A DNA stretch of 64,000 bases from CAWGLW01 sp963823525 (GTDB lineage Bacteria; Pseudomonadota; Gammaproteobacteria; Steroidobacterales; Steroidobacteraceae): NCBI GenBank assembly GCA_963823525.1, contig CAWGLW010000006.1, positions 372,001 through 436,000 of the forward strand. The letters are read 5' to 3'. Both the position numbers and the translations under genes were made by a program. Shown here piece by piece: positions 51,697 through 60,520 of the stretch. Below the pieces are notes generated by a model. It ran no database searches. It was not told the DNA's origin and was given only the letters and a program-made list of their open reading frames with translations. Numbering within the stretch: position 1 is the stretch's first letter; the number at the start of each line of letters is the position of its first letter.

Positions 51697-52249
51697 CGCG
51701 CTCGTCGGGCGCCTCGCCCGGCCGGCCCCTGCGACGACGGAGTTTGTAGAAGTGCGGTTCTCCAGCTTGCTGGACGAGCCAGTGACCGCAGGGGGACAAC
51801 TCGAATACCTCGAAACGGGCGCCCTGGTTCGACGAGTCGAGACACCCTACCGGGAACGAAGCGAGTTGCTTGGAAAGACGGTAACGATTGAACGTGAAGG
51901 AGCTCGTCCCCGTCGATTTTCGATTGATCGCGCACCCGAACTGCGAGGCTTAATGGCCAGCTTCGGCGCCCTGTTAGCAGGTGACAAGGCGACCCTGGAC
52001 GAGTACTTCCAGGTCGAGGCCGCCGGCCAGGCAGAGACCTGGCGGCTTACGTTGATACCGCGGGACCGACGGCTGGGGCGGACGCTGTCCGCGATCGTGG
52101 TCAACGGCAGGGAGGACGCACCGCGCTGCTTCAGGCTCGAGGAGAAAGACGGCGACGCCAGTATCATTGCGATCGGCAGTATGGATGTCGAAGACCTGCC
52201 GAAGCCGCTTGAGCGACGCGTACTGGAGACCTGGTGCAGCGGACCATGA
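51611..52249 (+). CDS. LolA-like outer-membrane lipoprotein carrier-related protein (aryl-polyene cluster)
   Basis: 212-residue exported protein. The ATG at 51611 gives a compact signal peptide (IPLIAALMLWNAASQA) directly before the mature start NELNVDALVGRLARP, so it was chosen over longer in-frame extensions that lie antisense-like over the acyltransferase. The mature sequence follows the LolA fold pattern (FVEVRFSSLLDEPVTAGGQLEYL, then FGALLAGDKATLDEYF and LTLIPRDRRLG). Probably a periplasmic carrier that shuttles the pigment lipid. Overlaps the MMPL gene by ATGA. Confidence 0.8.
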   Translation: MTSGSPTIPLIAALMLWNAASQANELNVDALVGRLARPAPATTEFVEVRFSSLLDEPVTAGGQLEYLETGALVRRVETPYRERSELLGKTVTIEREGARPRRFSIDRAPELRGLMASFGALLAGDKATLDEYFQVEAAGQAETWRLTLIPRDRRLGRTLSAIVVNGREDAPRCFRLEEKDGDASIIAIGSMDVEDLPKPLERRVLETWCSGP

Positions 52250-54594
52250 GTCCGGCGCGACCCTCTCGCCCGCGCGTCGCCCTGCTGCTCCTCGGCTGGT
52301 TCATCGTTACCGCAAGCCTGGGCTGGCTGGTCAGGCAGGAACTTCAGGTCGGCACCGATCTTCGGCTTTTCCTGCCGTCTCCTCGTTCCGCGGAGGAACG
52401 CCTTGTCCTCGAGGGCATCGGCGAGGGGCCGGCCTCTCGTCTGCTGCTGATAGGCCTCTCCGGCGATTCGCCGGACGCGTTGTCCTCTGCCTCCAGCGCC
52501 CTGACGGACGCGCTGAACAGTGATCCGGATTTCCAGTTCGCGACGAATGGTGAGGTGAATCTCGATGAGCTGCCGGAGCAGCTGATGGACTACCGGTATC
52601 TGCTTTCATCGACGTTGGACGAGTCCAGTTTCGATGAGGCGTTTCTCCGCGCACAACTGACCGAGCGAGCGCGGGATCTCTCATCCCCAGCTGCCGGTTT
52701 TCTGGAGCCCTGGCTGCCGCACGACCCGAGCCTGGAGTTACTGAAAGTCGCCGAATCCTGGCGCCCCCCGCGCGAGCCGACTACATACCAGGGCGTCTGG
52801 TTCGACGCGATCGGCGCGACCGCCCTGCTCGTTGCATCCACGAGGGCTACCGGTTTCGACCCCGATGGGCAGCGCGAAGCGCTGGACGCGCTGAATGAGC
52901 ATTTCCTGGCCGTAAGAACCAGCCCCGGGCAGGCGATAGAAATCAGCGGACCGGGTGCCTTTTCCGTGTTGATGAAGGATCGCACGCAACATGAAGCGCA
53001 GCAGATTGGGACGCTTGCCACGGCCGGACTCACGCTGTTGCTTCTTGTGGCCTACCGCAGTGTTCCGATGCTGTTTCTGGCTGCCCTGCCGCTACTGAGC
53101 GCCGGTGTCGCCGCGCTCGCGGCCGTGAGCACCGTTTTTGGCACCGTACACGGAATAACGCTCGCGTTCGGCTTCACGCTCATTGGGGTGGCACAGGACT
53201 ACCCGATGCATCTCTTCAGCCATCAGCAAGCAGGTCGCAACCCGATTCAGGTCGTTCGAAGCCTGTGGCCAACCCTTGCGACCGGACTTCTGAGCACCTG
53301 CGTGGGGTACCTTGCTTTCCTCTTTTCGGGAGTCAAAGGCCTTGCGCAATTGTCTGTGTTCACGATCACCGGCCTGGCAGTAGCTGGCCTGACGACACGC
53401 TACCTTCTGCCTCATTTGCTGCCTCAACAGCGACCCGACCTGGCAGAGTCAAGTACGCTTGGCCGACTCTGGACGGCGATTAACGGACTTCCGCGATGGC
53501 GCTGGATCGCGATAACAACGACACTCGTCTGCATAGCCGTGATCGCCTTGTCACCGGGACCATTCTGGTCGAATGATCTCGGTGCACTGACGCCGGTGCC
53601 GCGCGCACTGATTATGCGCGACGCTGCGATGCGCCAGGAGCTCGGTGCGCCTGACATCCGCAACCTCCTGGTCATCCAGGGGCCAACGGATGAAGCCGTG
53701 CTGGCAACGGCCGAAGCGCTCGACTCGTCGTTATCCGATCTTGTCAATCGTGGTGCCCTGGACGGGTTCGACCACGCTGCGCGCTATCTGCCGAGCGTTG
53801 CCACGCAGTCGCGTCGGCAAGGCCACCTTCCGCCTCCGGCCGCGCTAAGTGCCGCACTGAACACTGCGCTCGCCTCGTCCCCCTTCCGAGCGGACACATT
53901 CCTGCCGTTTCTGAAAGACGTCGAGCAAGCGCGCTCATTGCCGGCACTTCGGGTCTTTGATCTGACGGACACGGCATTGAGGTCCCGGGTCAGCAGTCTG
54001 CTGCTGGAGGGCGACGAAGGCTGGACAGGACTCATCACACTTTCGGGCATCCACAACAAGCACGCCGTCGAGGAATTGGCACAACGATACGACAGCGTCG
54101 TGCTGCTCGACTTGAAACAGGCTTCCGAGGGGCTCATCGTGCACCAGCGTGAGCGAATTCTCTGGTGCCTCGCGGTTTCGGCGCTGATGCTGATCACGGT
54201 GGTCCGGGTCGCACTCGGAGACTGGCACCGGGTTCGGCGGGTTGTCGCGCCGATGGCACTGACGACCCTGGTGATTCTCGCGATATTGCGACTGGCAGAC
54301 ATGCCGCTGAACCTGTTTCACCTGATATCGCTTGTATTGGCTGCCGGGCTCGGGCTGGACTACGCACTGTTTTTCGAGCGTGCGGCCGACGACACCAAAG
54401 AGCAGCGCAGAACCCTGCATGCGGTACTCGTCTGCTCAATGTCGACTTTGATGGTGTTCGCCTTGCTCGCCTTCTCCACACTGCCGGTACTTCAGGCAAT
54501 CGGAGTCACTGTGGCAATTGGTGTGGCGTTTAACTTCATTCTCTCGATGCTGATGACAAGACCGGCGAGTGTCGCCGCAGGTTTTCATGACTGA
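52246..54594 (+). CDS. MMPL/RND-family exporter (aryl-polyene cluster)
   Basis: Large inner-membrane transporter of 782 residues with two similar halves, each a transmembrane helix, a large periplasmic loop and five helices (about 12 spans). Typical segments are GFTLIGVAQDYPMHLFSH and LVLAAGLGLDYALFFE, the RND helix-4 region with charged residues. N-terminal RQELQVGTDLRLFLP is the MMPL periplasmic start. Together with the LolA-like carrier it probably extrudes the aryl-polyene lipid. ATG start at 52246 overlaps the upstream stop by 4 nt; the 3' end overlaps the dehydratase gene by 8 nt. Confidence 0.9.
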   Translation: MSPARPSRPRVALLLLGWFIVTASLGWLVRQELQVGTDLRLFLPSPRSAEERLVLEGIGEGPASRLLLIGLSGDSPDALSSASSALTDALNSDPDFQFATNGEVNLDELPEQLMDYRYLLSSTLDESSFDEAFLRAQLTERARDLSSPAAGFLEPWLPHDPSLELLKVAESWRPPREPTTYQGVWFDAIGATALLVASTRATGFDPDGQREALDALNEHFLAVRTSPGQAIEISGPGAFSVLMKDRTQHEAQQIGTLATAGLTLLLLVAYRSVPMLFLAALPLLSAGVAALAAVSTVFGTVHGITLAFGFTLIGVAQDYPMHLFSHQQAGRNPIQVVRSLWPTLATGLLSTCVGYLAFLFSGVKGLAQLSVFTITGLAVAGLTTRYLLPHLLPQQRPDLAESSTLGRLWTAINGLPRWRWIAITTTLVCIAVIALSPGPFWSNDLGALTPVPRALIMRDAAMRQELGAPDIRNLLVIQGPTDEAVLATAEALDSSLSDLVNRGALDGFDHAARYLPSVATQSRRQGHLPPPAALSAALNTALASSPFRADTFLPFLKDVEQARSLPALRVFDLTDTALRSRVSSLLLEGDEGWTGLITLSGIHNKHAVEELAQRYDSVVLLDLKQASEGLIVHQRERILWCLAVSALMLITVVRVALGDWHRVRRVVAPMALTTLVILAILRLADMPLNLFHLISLVLAAGLGLDYALFFERAADDTKEQRRTLHAVLVCSMSTLMVFALLAFSTLPVLQAIGVTVAIGVAFNFILSMLMTRPASVAAGFHD

Positions 54595-55015
54595 CGAAAT
54601 CGAGGAACTCATTCCGCATGCCGGTCGCATGTGCCTTCTCGATCGTATCCTGCAGTGGGACGATGACGGTATTACCCTGGCGACGTCCAGTCACAGGGCC
54701 ACTGATAACCCGCTTGCCACCGCGAGAGGGCTGCGCGCAATTCACTTGTGCGAGTACGGCGCTCAGGCCACGGCTGTACACGGTGGTCTCACGGCGATGA
54801 GCCACGACGGGCCGGTCCGGCCTGGCATGCTCGTCTCGCTGCGCGACGTCGTCCTTGCCTGCGACTATGTCAGCGACCTGCCCGGCGAATTGACGGTCGA
54901 AGCCCGCCGCCTGCACGGTAGCGATTCAGCCTGGCAGTATTCTTTTCGCATCCTGCACAACGGGCTCCTGCTGGCGGAAGGACGGGCGACGATCGCCATT
55001 CAGCCCAGCACCTGA
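54587..55015 (+). CDS. Beta-hydroxyacyl-ACP dehydratase-like hot-dog protein (ApeP-like)
   Basis: 142 residues from the ATG at 54587. IPHAGRMCLLDRILQWDDD is the N-terminal block of the 3-hydroxylacyl-ACP dehydratase family found in aryl-polyene clusters (ApeP type), which works with the ApeI-type dehydratase during polyene elongation. HLCEYGAQATAVHGGL contains the usual helix with Glu and His. Translation is coupled to the MMPL exporter by an 8-nt overlap. It is the last gene of the plus-strand group; the next gene converges 98 bp away, and no classical terminator is visible between them. Confidence 0.85.
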   Translation: MTDEIEELIPHAGRMCLLDRILQWDDDGITLATSSHRATDNPLATARGLRAIHLCEYGAQATAVHGGLTAMSHDGPVRPGMLVSLRDVVLACDYVSDLPGELTVEARRLHGSDSAWQYSFRILHNGLLLAEGRATIAIQPST

Positions 55016-55113
55016 ATCCCGGCAGAGCGGGAAAAGCGGGCCCGCTTAGCGGGCGAAGCTGATAGGGAATCCAGGAGAACCGCCTGCGGACGGCCAGACC
55101 GTATCAAGCCTTC

Positions 55114-56733
55114 CTACGCCGTAGTCTCCGCAAGCATGCCGATCGGTCCGGCTTGTCCCTGATGGCTCACCAGCAGCGAATCCAGTTCGCTTCCGTCGAG
55201 ACCCGGATGCTGTCCACAGGCCGCATCGACGATCTCCCGGGCCAGGGTGCGCAATTGACCGGTTGTTTCACGGATTCGCGCATCGAACGATGCGTCGTCG
55301 AGCGAGTCTCGCAGGCCACGATTCAGTTCCGCAATCCAGTCAACCTTGCCTTGATCGAGCATCGCAGCCCGGTTTCGACGTTCGCTGCACAATGACCATT
55401 GGCGGAAAAAGCGTTGCATCGCCTGGTTCAATAACCTGCTGCCCGTCAGTTCATCGTCGAGGCGCGAGTACATCCGGACATCGGTTAACCGCCGTTGAAA
55501 AAACAGTTGGCACAGGACGCCCCAATAGTATGTGTAGTCCCAGATCACCTTGACCGGCAATACCTCCGGGTCCCCGAAAAGCCCGTACTGGCCCTGGTAG
55601 AGAGACATCGTACTGTCGATGAACGACCGGAAGAGCTGCTCGTAGATCCGCGCGAATGCGGGGACCGGAGTACCGGCCCGATCGGCAGCGACCAGCTCGG
55701 TAATAAACGTATTGGAGATCGCGATGAAGTCGCTTCCGGGCGAGTAGAAAGGATCGAGAAAAACCCCGGCTTCTCCGGTAATCGCCCAGCGATCACCGGA
55801 AAATAATCGCTCGCAATCGTAAGAAAGCCTTTTCAGGAATCCGAAATCCTGTAAGAGGTGGCGCCTGGAGCCGAGATCGTCGGCCAGTCTCGGCTGGCGA
55901 TGCTTGAGCCACTCGAGCGCCTTATCGAAACTGTTCATTTGATTCAGCGGGTGTGCGCTCGCATCCGCAACGATGCCGACCGAATGAGACCCCGAGGCGA
56001 GCGGGATCAACCAGACCCAGTATCCCTCGCCGACCAGGTGACTGGTCGACAGCCATCGCAAGGGCTGCTCACAGCGCGCCAGCCATTCGGGGTCATCGGA
56101 CCATCGGTCAATATCGATGCGACCGCCGATACGAAACCAGACACTGTTGATATCGTGTTTGCTGGGCAAGCCCAGTCCCAGTCGTCGCTTCAGCAGTCCT
56201 GCACGGCCTGAGGCATCGATCAGCCACTTCGCCAGGAATTCCTGGCCCACCACGCCGTCGACGTCCGCGTCAACGCGGTGCAGTTCCTGACCCTCCCCAA
56301 GCGTGATTTCGCGCACGGTCGCGCCGGATTGCAGTTGCACCCCCGCTGCCCGTACTCGCTCGCCCAGAAAATTCTCGAAGCTGCCTCGATCGATCTGATA
56401 AGCCGGCGTCGACATGTAATGGCCGGAGCCCATCTCGAGCACGGCATCGATGTCCCTTCTGGCATCTGAAAAGAAGAAGCGGAAACCGAACTTCTTCAGC
56501 TGCTGTGAGGCCAGGTGATCCTTCAGACCTAACACGGTATCGAAATAGTTTGCTGCAAGTTCCACGGACGACTCGCCAACTTTATGAGTTGATACCGGAG
56601 CCAGTCCCTGGCGTCGCTCCAACACAAGAATTTCGATATCGTCAAAACGTTGCCGCAATTGCAACGCTAAAGTGAGACCCGCCAGGCCGCCGCCGAGTAT
56701 CAGTACATCGTAAGGCCTGGCGCGTTTTGTCAT
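55114..56733 (-). CDS. Flavin-dependent halogenase-like protein A (aryl-polyene cluster)
   Basis: 539-residue FAD protein. Starts at the ATG at 56733, overlapping the chain-length-factor stop (ATGA). GGGLAG at residues 14-19 binds FAD. The halogenase signature WxWxIP is intact (WVWLIP, 239-244), and a Lys at 80/81 (QLKKFGFRF) fits the catalytic lysine position of tryptophan/pyrrole halogenases. The HKVGESSVE block and GEAGVFLDPFYSPG FAD site follow. A C-terminal helical extension of about 140 residues is unusual. Xanthomonadins are brominated, so it probably halogenates the aryl head or polyene, but non-halogenating monooxygenase function is not excluded. Confidence 0.82.
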   Translation of the reverse strand: MTKRARPYDVLILGGGLAGLTLALQLRQRFDDIEILVLERRQGLAPVSTHKVGESSVELAANYFDTVLGLKDHLASQQLKKFGFRFFFSDARRDIDAVLEMGSGHYMSTPAYQIDRGSFENFLGERVRAAGVQLQSGATVREITLGEGQELHRVDADVDGVVGQEFLAKWLIDASGRAGLLKRRLGLGLPSKHDINSVWFRIGGRIDIDRWSDDPEWLARCEQPLRWLSTSHLVGEGYWVWLIPLASGSHSVGIVADASAHPLNQMNSFDKALEWLKHRQPRLADDLGSRRHLLQDFGFLKRLSYDCERLFSGDRWAITGEAGVFLDPFYSPGSDFIAISNTFITELVAADRAGTPVPAFARIYEQLFRSFIDSTMSLYQGQYGLFGDPEVLPVKVIWDYTYYWGVLCQLFFQRRLTDVRMYSRLDDELTGSRLLNQAMQRFFRQWSLCSERRNRAAMLDQGKVDWIAELNRGLRDSLDDASFDARIRETTGQLRTLAREIVDAACGQHPGLDGSELDSLLVSHQGQAGPIGMLAETTA

Positions 56734-57569
56734 GCGGAACTCGCTACCGGGGCGCCGAACCCGGGCTCGGAGCAAACAGTGTTGACTGACATCTGGAGCG
56801 TCAACTGCGGCCCGAGCCCGATATGAAGGGTGTCAGACCTCGCCTCTGCCAGCGCCTCGAAAAACGGCAGGCAGGGCGCCATCGCGTTCTCGGCCACAAG
56901 GCCTGCGTTACGGTCCAGAGGCTGAGTAAGCCGCTCACCCGGGATTGGCAGCCAGGTCAGTCGGGCCCGCGTCGCCTCGCTCGGGCGAGGCGCAATCACA
57001 AGGCCCACACCGAGCATTCCATTGCTCGGCGATATCGTGGCCAAAGGTCCCTCGGCCTGGATGTCATAGGCTACGAGGAGAACGGCGCGGTCATTGCAAG
57101 CCGCCTGGACGAGCGCCTCCAGCATGCCCTCGCCGAATGTGTTCCCGAAAGCACTCAGTGCCGTGTACGGCTGGTTGCAGCGGGCGCCGATAGTCCAGTA
57201 CCCGGCGGCGGCGTTATGCACCGAATTGTGAAATTTGATCGGAGAAATCAACGTCGGCGTTTGCGCCAGTGTGCCGCTCATGTAGTCGTTGATAGCCAGG
57301 TCGCCATGGGTCGACGCAAACACGCTCGGCAGGGCATCGGGTTCGACTCCCGCACTCCGACAGGCAGCGCCGGCCACCTCCAGCGCAACGGCCACGGTAC
57401 CGGGCGCGCGCCGACGTTCGGTAGGCGCCAGGAGTTCCGGCGAGGGACGCTTCGCGGCCTGCTCCGGCGCGCTGACCTCACCCCGAAGGACCGCCGCTGC
57501 TATCTCCCAGCCCGGAAGCCTTGGTGCCCAGAATCCGACCCCTTCAATGAAGGCAGTACGTGCAATCAT
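56730..57569 (-). CDS. Beta-ketoacyl synthase chain-length-factor-like protein (ApeC-like)
   Basis: 279 residues resembling the N-terminal half of a ketosynthase but without the nucleophilic Cys: the corresponding region reads FHNSVHNAAAGYWTIGAR. This matches the PF13723-type chain-length factor (ApeC) that pairs with a true ketosynthase to set polyene length. It is coupled by ATGA overlaps on both sides, to the ketosynthase upstream and the halogenase-like gene downstream, consistent with a stoichiometric complex. Confidence 0.85.
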   Translation of the reverse strand: MIARTAFIEGVGFWAPRLPGWEIAAAVLRGEVSAPEQAAKRPSPELLAPTERRRAPGTVAVALEVAGAACRSAGVEPDALPSVFASTHGDLAINDYMSGTLAQTPTLISPIKFHNSVHNAAAGYWTIGARCNQPYTALSAFGNTFGEGMLEALVQAACNDRAVLLVAYDIQAEGPLATISPSNGMLGVGLVIAPRPSEATRARLTWLPIPGERLTQPLDRNAGLVAENAMAPCLPFFEALAEARSDTLHIGLGPQLTLQMSVNTVCSEPGFGAPVASSA

Positions 57570-58747
57570 GCGGCGTCCTTGCCGAACAGCAGGACGCAGT
57601 TACTGCCGCCGAATCCAAAGGAGTTACTGAGCGCGTGGGAGATTTCCCTGTGCTCATTGGCGATGCGAATCTGCGGGCCGCAGGACGGGTCCAGGTGCTC
57701 AGCGTTCAAAGTACCCGGCACCAGACCTGTTTCCATGGCCAACATCGTAATGACTGCCTCAGTGATACCCGCCGCACCGAGCGTGTGCCCGGTCCAGCCC
57801 TTCGTTGAGCTGGCGATCGTGCTCGCGGGAAACAGCTCGGCGATCAGGCCGGCCTCGACTTCGTCGTTTTTCAGGCTCGCCGTGCCGTGCAGGTTGATGT
57901 AGTCAATCGCCTGCGGAGCCAGACCGGCGACGGCCAGCGCGTCCTCTATGGCCAGCCTGGCGCCCGCGCCCTCGGGATGCGGCGATGACATGTGATAGGC
58001 ATCGCTGGACTCACCGTAACCGAGCAGCCAGGGACCAACCTCACCGTCGCGCTCCAGGAATGCGAAACCACCCGCCTCGCCGAGGCTGATGCCCTGGCGG
58101 TGGGCATCGAAAGGACGACAGGGCTCTTGCGACACCAGTTCGAGTGAATTGAATCCGAACAAAACACTGCCGCAAAGCGAATCGACTCCACCAACGACCG
58201 CCGCGTCAGCCAGGCCCAGTCTGATGAGTCGCTCCGCCTGGGCGAAGACCTTGGCGCTGGAAGAACAAGCGGTACCGACTGTCACACACACGCCGCTGAG
58301 ATCGAGCGCATTTTGTACAAAGCCACCCAGCGAATGAGGCTGATGAACGACCGGCCGACGAAGATCGGGCGGATACGTCCCGTCCGGCAACAGGCGCCGA
58401 TAAGCATCTTCGGTGGCCCCGATGCTCGACGTTGATGTGCCAATCACCACGGCGATACGATCGGCGCCCAGTCGCCGGCGCGCCCGCGCCACGTACTCCC
58501 TGAATCCATCCGTGCAAAGTGCCAGCCACGCGAGGCGATTGTTCCTGCACTCCCAGATGTCCAGCGTGGCCGGCAGCGGCTGATCTTCGATGCCGGCAAC
58601 GCGGCCAATCCAGGCTGGCAAGGTCGGTTCGCTGAAGTCGTCAGGCCGAAGGCCGGAAGCTCTGCCCTCGATCGCGTCAAGAAGCGCGGCCCGCCCGACG
58701 CCGGCTGCGCATGCGATCGAATAGGCGGCAATTCGCAGCGGTTTCAT
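57566..58747 (-). CDS. 3-oxoacyl-ACP synthase (FabF-like, ApeO-type, aryl-polyene cluster)
   Basis: Ketosynthase of 393 residues with complete Cys-His-His triad: Cys161 (VGTACSSSAK), His287 (NLHGTASLKNDEVE) and His321 (GWTGHTLGAAG). Extends the polyene on the cluster's ACP. Starts at the ATG at 58747. The chain-length factor overlaps its stop, and the ACP gene ends 68 bp upstream on the same strand. A second, partial ketosynthase lies at the right edge of the window. Confidence 0.93.
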   Translation of the reverse strand: MKPLRIAAYSIACAAGVGRAALLDAIEGRASGLRPDDFSEPTLPAWIGRVAGIEDQPLPATLDIWECRNNRLAWLALCTDGFREYVARARRRLGADRIAVVIGTSTSSIGATEDAYRRLLPDGTYPPDLRRPVVHQPHSLGGFVQNALDLSGVCVTVGTACSSSAKVFAQAERLIRLGLADAAVVGGVDSLCGSVLFGFNSLELVSQEPCRPFDAHRQGISLGEAGGFAFLERDGEVGPWLLGYGESSDAYHMSSPHPEGAGARLAIEDALAVAGLAPQAIDYINLHGTASLKNDEVEAGLIAELFPASTIASSTKGWTGHTLGAAGITEAVITMLAMETGLVPGTLNAEHLDPSCGPQIRIANEHREISHALSNSFGFGGSNCVLLFGKDAA

Positions 58748-58815
58748 CAGCCGTCGACTCTGTACTGGATAAAGATGTGTGTCCTCGACGAACGGTCGCG
58801 GGGCCGGGCGGACAG

Positions 58816-59088
58816 CTAGCTGGTCCGTTGCTCTTGAATGTGGCCGGACAACGATCGCAGTGATGCGAATATCTGCTCGTTTTCCTTGTCGTCCGCCTTC
58901 AACTGAACGCCGTAGCGCTTCGATATCTCCAGCGCAAGCTCAAGCGCATCGATCGAGTCGAGCCCGAGGCCGGAGCCGAACAAAGGCGCATCCGGATCGA
59001 TGCTGCCCGGCTCGACATCCTCGAGATTCAGCGACGTAACGATCAATTCCGCCACTTCTTTCTCGTCCGGGGTTTGAGTTGCTGCCAT
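58816..59088 (-). CDS. Acyl carrier protein (aryl-polyene cluster)
   Basis: 90-residue ACP with the phosphopantetheine attachment Ser45 in GLGLDSIDALEL. Acidic, with conserved helix II. First gene of the minus-strand group (ACP, ketosynthase, chain-length factor, halogenase-like). It is separated by 84 bp from the divergent second halogenase-like gene, so that short region must hold both promoters. Confidence 0.94.
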   Translation of the reverse strand: MAATQTPDEKEVAELIVTSLNLEDVEPGSIDPDAPLFGSGLGLDSIDALELALEISKRYGVQLKADDKENEQIFASLRSLSGHIQEQRTS

Positions 59089-59172
59089 CGTGTATTCCGC
59101 GTGTTTGCCTATGATTCTCGGCAGCCCGAAAGTGTATCATGGCGTCGATATCAGGCCACCTGTACATTGCCC

Positions 59173-60519
59173 GTGCCCTCTAGTGATACCCAGCTTCGCA
59201 GCTCTGCCCCACCGCAGTGCGACGTCGTCGTTGTCGGCGGCGGACCGGCCGGCTGCACGGCTGCAACCTTCCTTGCCCGGCGAGGCTGGTCGGTCACCCT
59301 GCTCGAAAAGTCCCGCCATCCTCGATTCCACATCGGCGAGTCACTGCTGCCGATGAATCTGCCGATTTTCGAAAGACTGGGGATTCTTGACGCCGTGGAG
59401 CGGATTGGGGTTCGCAAGATGGCCGCTGAGATCATCGGAGTAACCGGGTCGAATCCGGCGGTCTTCCCGTTCGGGCGCGCGCTGGACCCGACATGGCCGT
59501 ATGCCTTCCAGGTCAAGAGGGAAGAACTGGACACGCTTCTTTTTGAGAACGCCGGGGCCAACGGAGTCACCGCATTGCAGGGACACCGGGTTTCGTCGGT
59601 TGATCTCGCTGGTGATCAGGTCATCGCAAGAGGGAAAAGTGACTCGGGCACCGAATTTGAATGCACCGGCCGCTACCTCGTGGATGCCAGCGGACGCGAT
59701 ACACTGCTCGGTAACCAGTTCGGCATCAAGAGAAGACATCCCCGGCATCAAAGCGCCGCATTGTTCGCGCATTTCAAAGGCATCACCCGCCGCCCCGGAG
59801 AGAACCAGGGCAACATCACGGTCTGCGGGTTTGAGCATGGATGGGTGTGGATGATCCCACTGCAAGGCGATGTGACGAGTATTGGCGTCGTCTGCTGGCC
59901 TGAGCACCTGAAGACGCGGCGAACAAACAACCGCGAGTTCCTGATTCAGACGCTTCGCTGCATCCCTGAAGTTGCCGAAAGGATGGAAGCAGCCGAAATC
60001 ATCGGCAATCTGCACGCGACCGGTAACTATTCTTATGTATGCGAGAAGATGACCGGACCCGGCTGGCTGATGGTCGGTGATGCCTATACCTTTGTAGACC
60101 CGGTTTTTTCCAGCGGTGTATATCTCGCGATGCACGGAGCGGAAGCCGCGGCAGACACTGTTGATCAGGTGCTGCGGCAGCCCTCGAGGGAAAAATCCTT
60201 GCAGAGGCGCTACCGCAAAGAGAACAGCCGGGGACTCGATACCTTGTCCTGGTTCATATACCGATTCACTTCGCCGGCCATGAGAAAATTGTTCGCTAAT
60301 CCACGCAATGACTGGCAACTCGAACAGGCGATCATTTCCATGCTGGCCGGCGACGTATACCGCGACAACGGAGTGCACTGGCGAATCAACGTGTTCAAGA
60401 TGATCTATCGACTGACGGCACTCGGCATTCTCGGTGAGCAGGCTCGCAGTCATCTGTTCAGGCGCCGCCAGACGCGTGCCACTTTCACCGGTGGCACGAC
60501 TGACCAGGACGCAAGCTGA
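59173..60519 (+). CDS. Flavin-dependent halogenase-like protein B (aryl-polyene cluster)
   Basis: 448-residue FAD protein from the GTG at 59173 (longer in-frame extensions are poorly supported). GGGPAG at 22-27 starts the Rossmann fold; RFHIGESLLP is the classic flavin-halogenase block; Lys82 (VRKMAAE) fits the catalytic lysine; WVWMIP at 224-229 is the WxWxIP halogenase signature; VGDAYTFVDPVFSSGV is the second FAD site. It is closer to phenol/pyrrole halogenases (PltA/CmlS style) than protein A is. The chorismatase gene begins directly after its stop, so aryl starter synthesis and halogenation may be coupled. Confidence 0.85.
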   Translation: MPSSDTQLRSSAPPQCDVVVVGGGPAGCTAATFLARRGWSVTLLEKSRHPRFHIGESLLPMNLPIFERLGILDAVERIGVRKMAAEIIGVTGSNPAVFPFGRALDPTWPYAFQVKREELDTLLFENAGANGVTALQGHRVSSVDLAGDQVIARGKSDSGTEFECTGRYLVDASGRDTLLGNQFGIKRRHPRHQSAALFAHFKGITRRPGENQGNITVCGFEHGWVWMIPLQGDVTSIGVVCWPEHLKTRRTNNREFLIQTLRCIPEVAERMEAAEIIGNLHATGNYSYVCEKMTGPGWLMVGDAYTFVDPVFSSGVYLAMHGAEAAADTVDQVLRQPSREKSLQRRYRKENSRGLDTLSWFIYRFTSPAMRKLFANPRNDWQLEQAIISMLAGDVYRDNGVHWRINVFKMIYRLTALGILGEQARSHLFRRRQTRATFTGGTTDQDAS

Positions 60520-60520
60520 G

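Noticed and set aside
55034..55047. AAGCGGGCCCGCTT palindrome between convergent pigment genes, considered as a terminator
   Set aside because: A perfect palindrome without loop or T-tract does not make a convincing intrinsic terminator.
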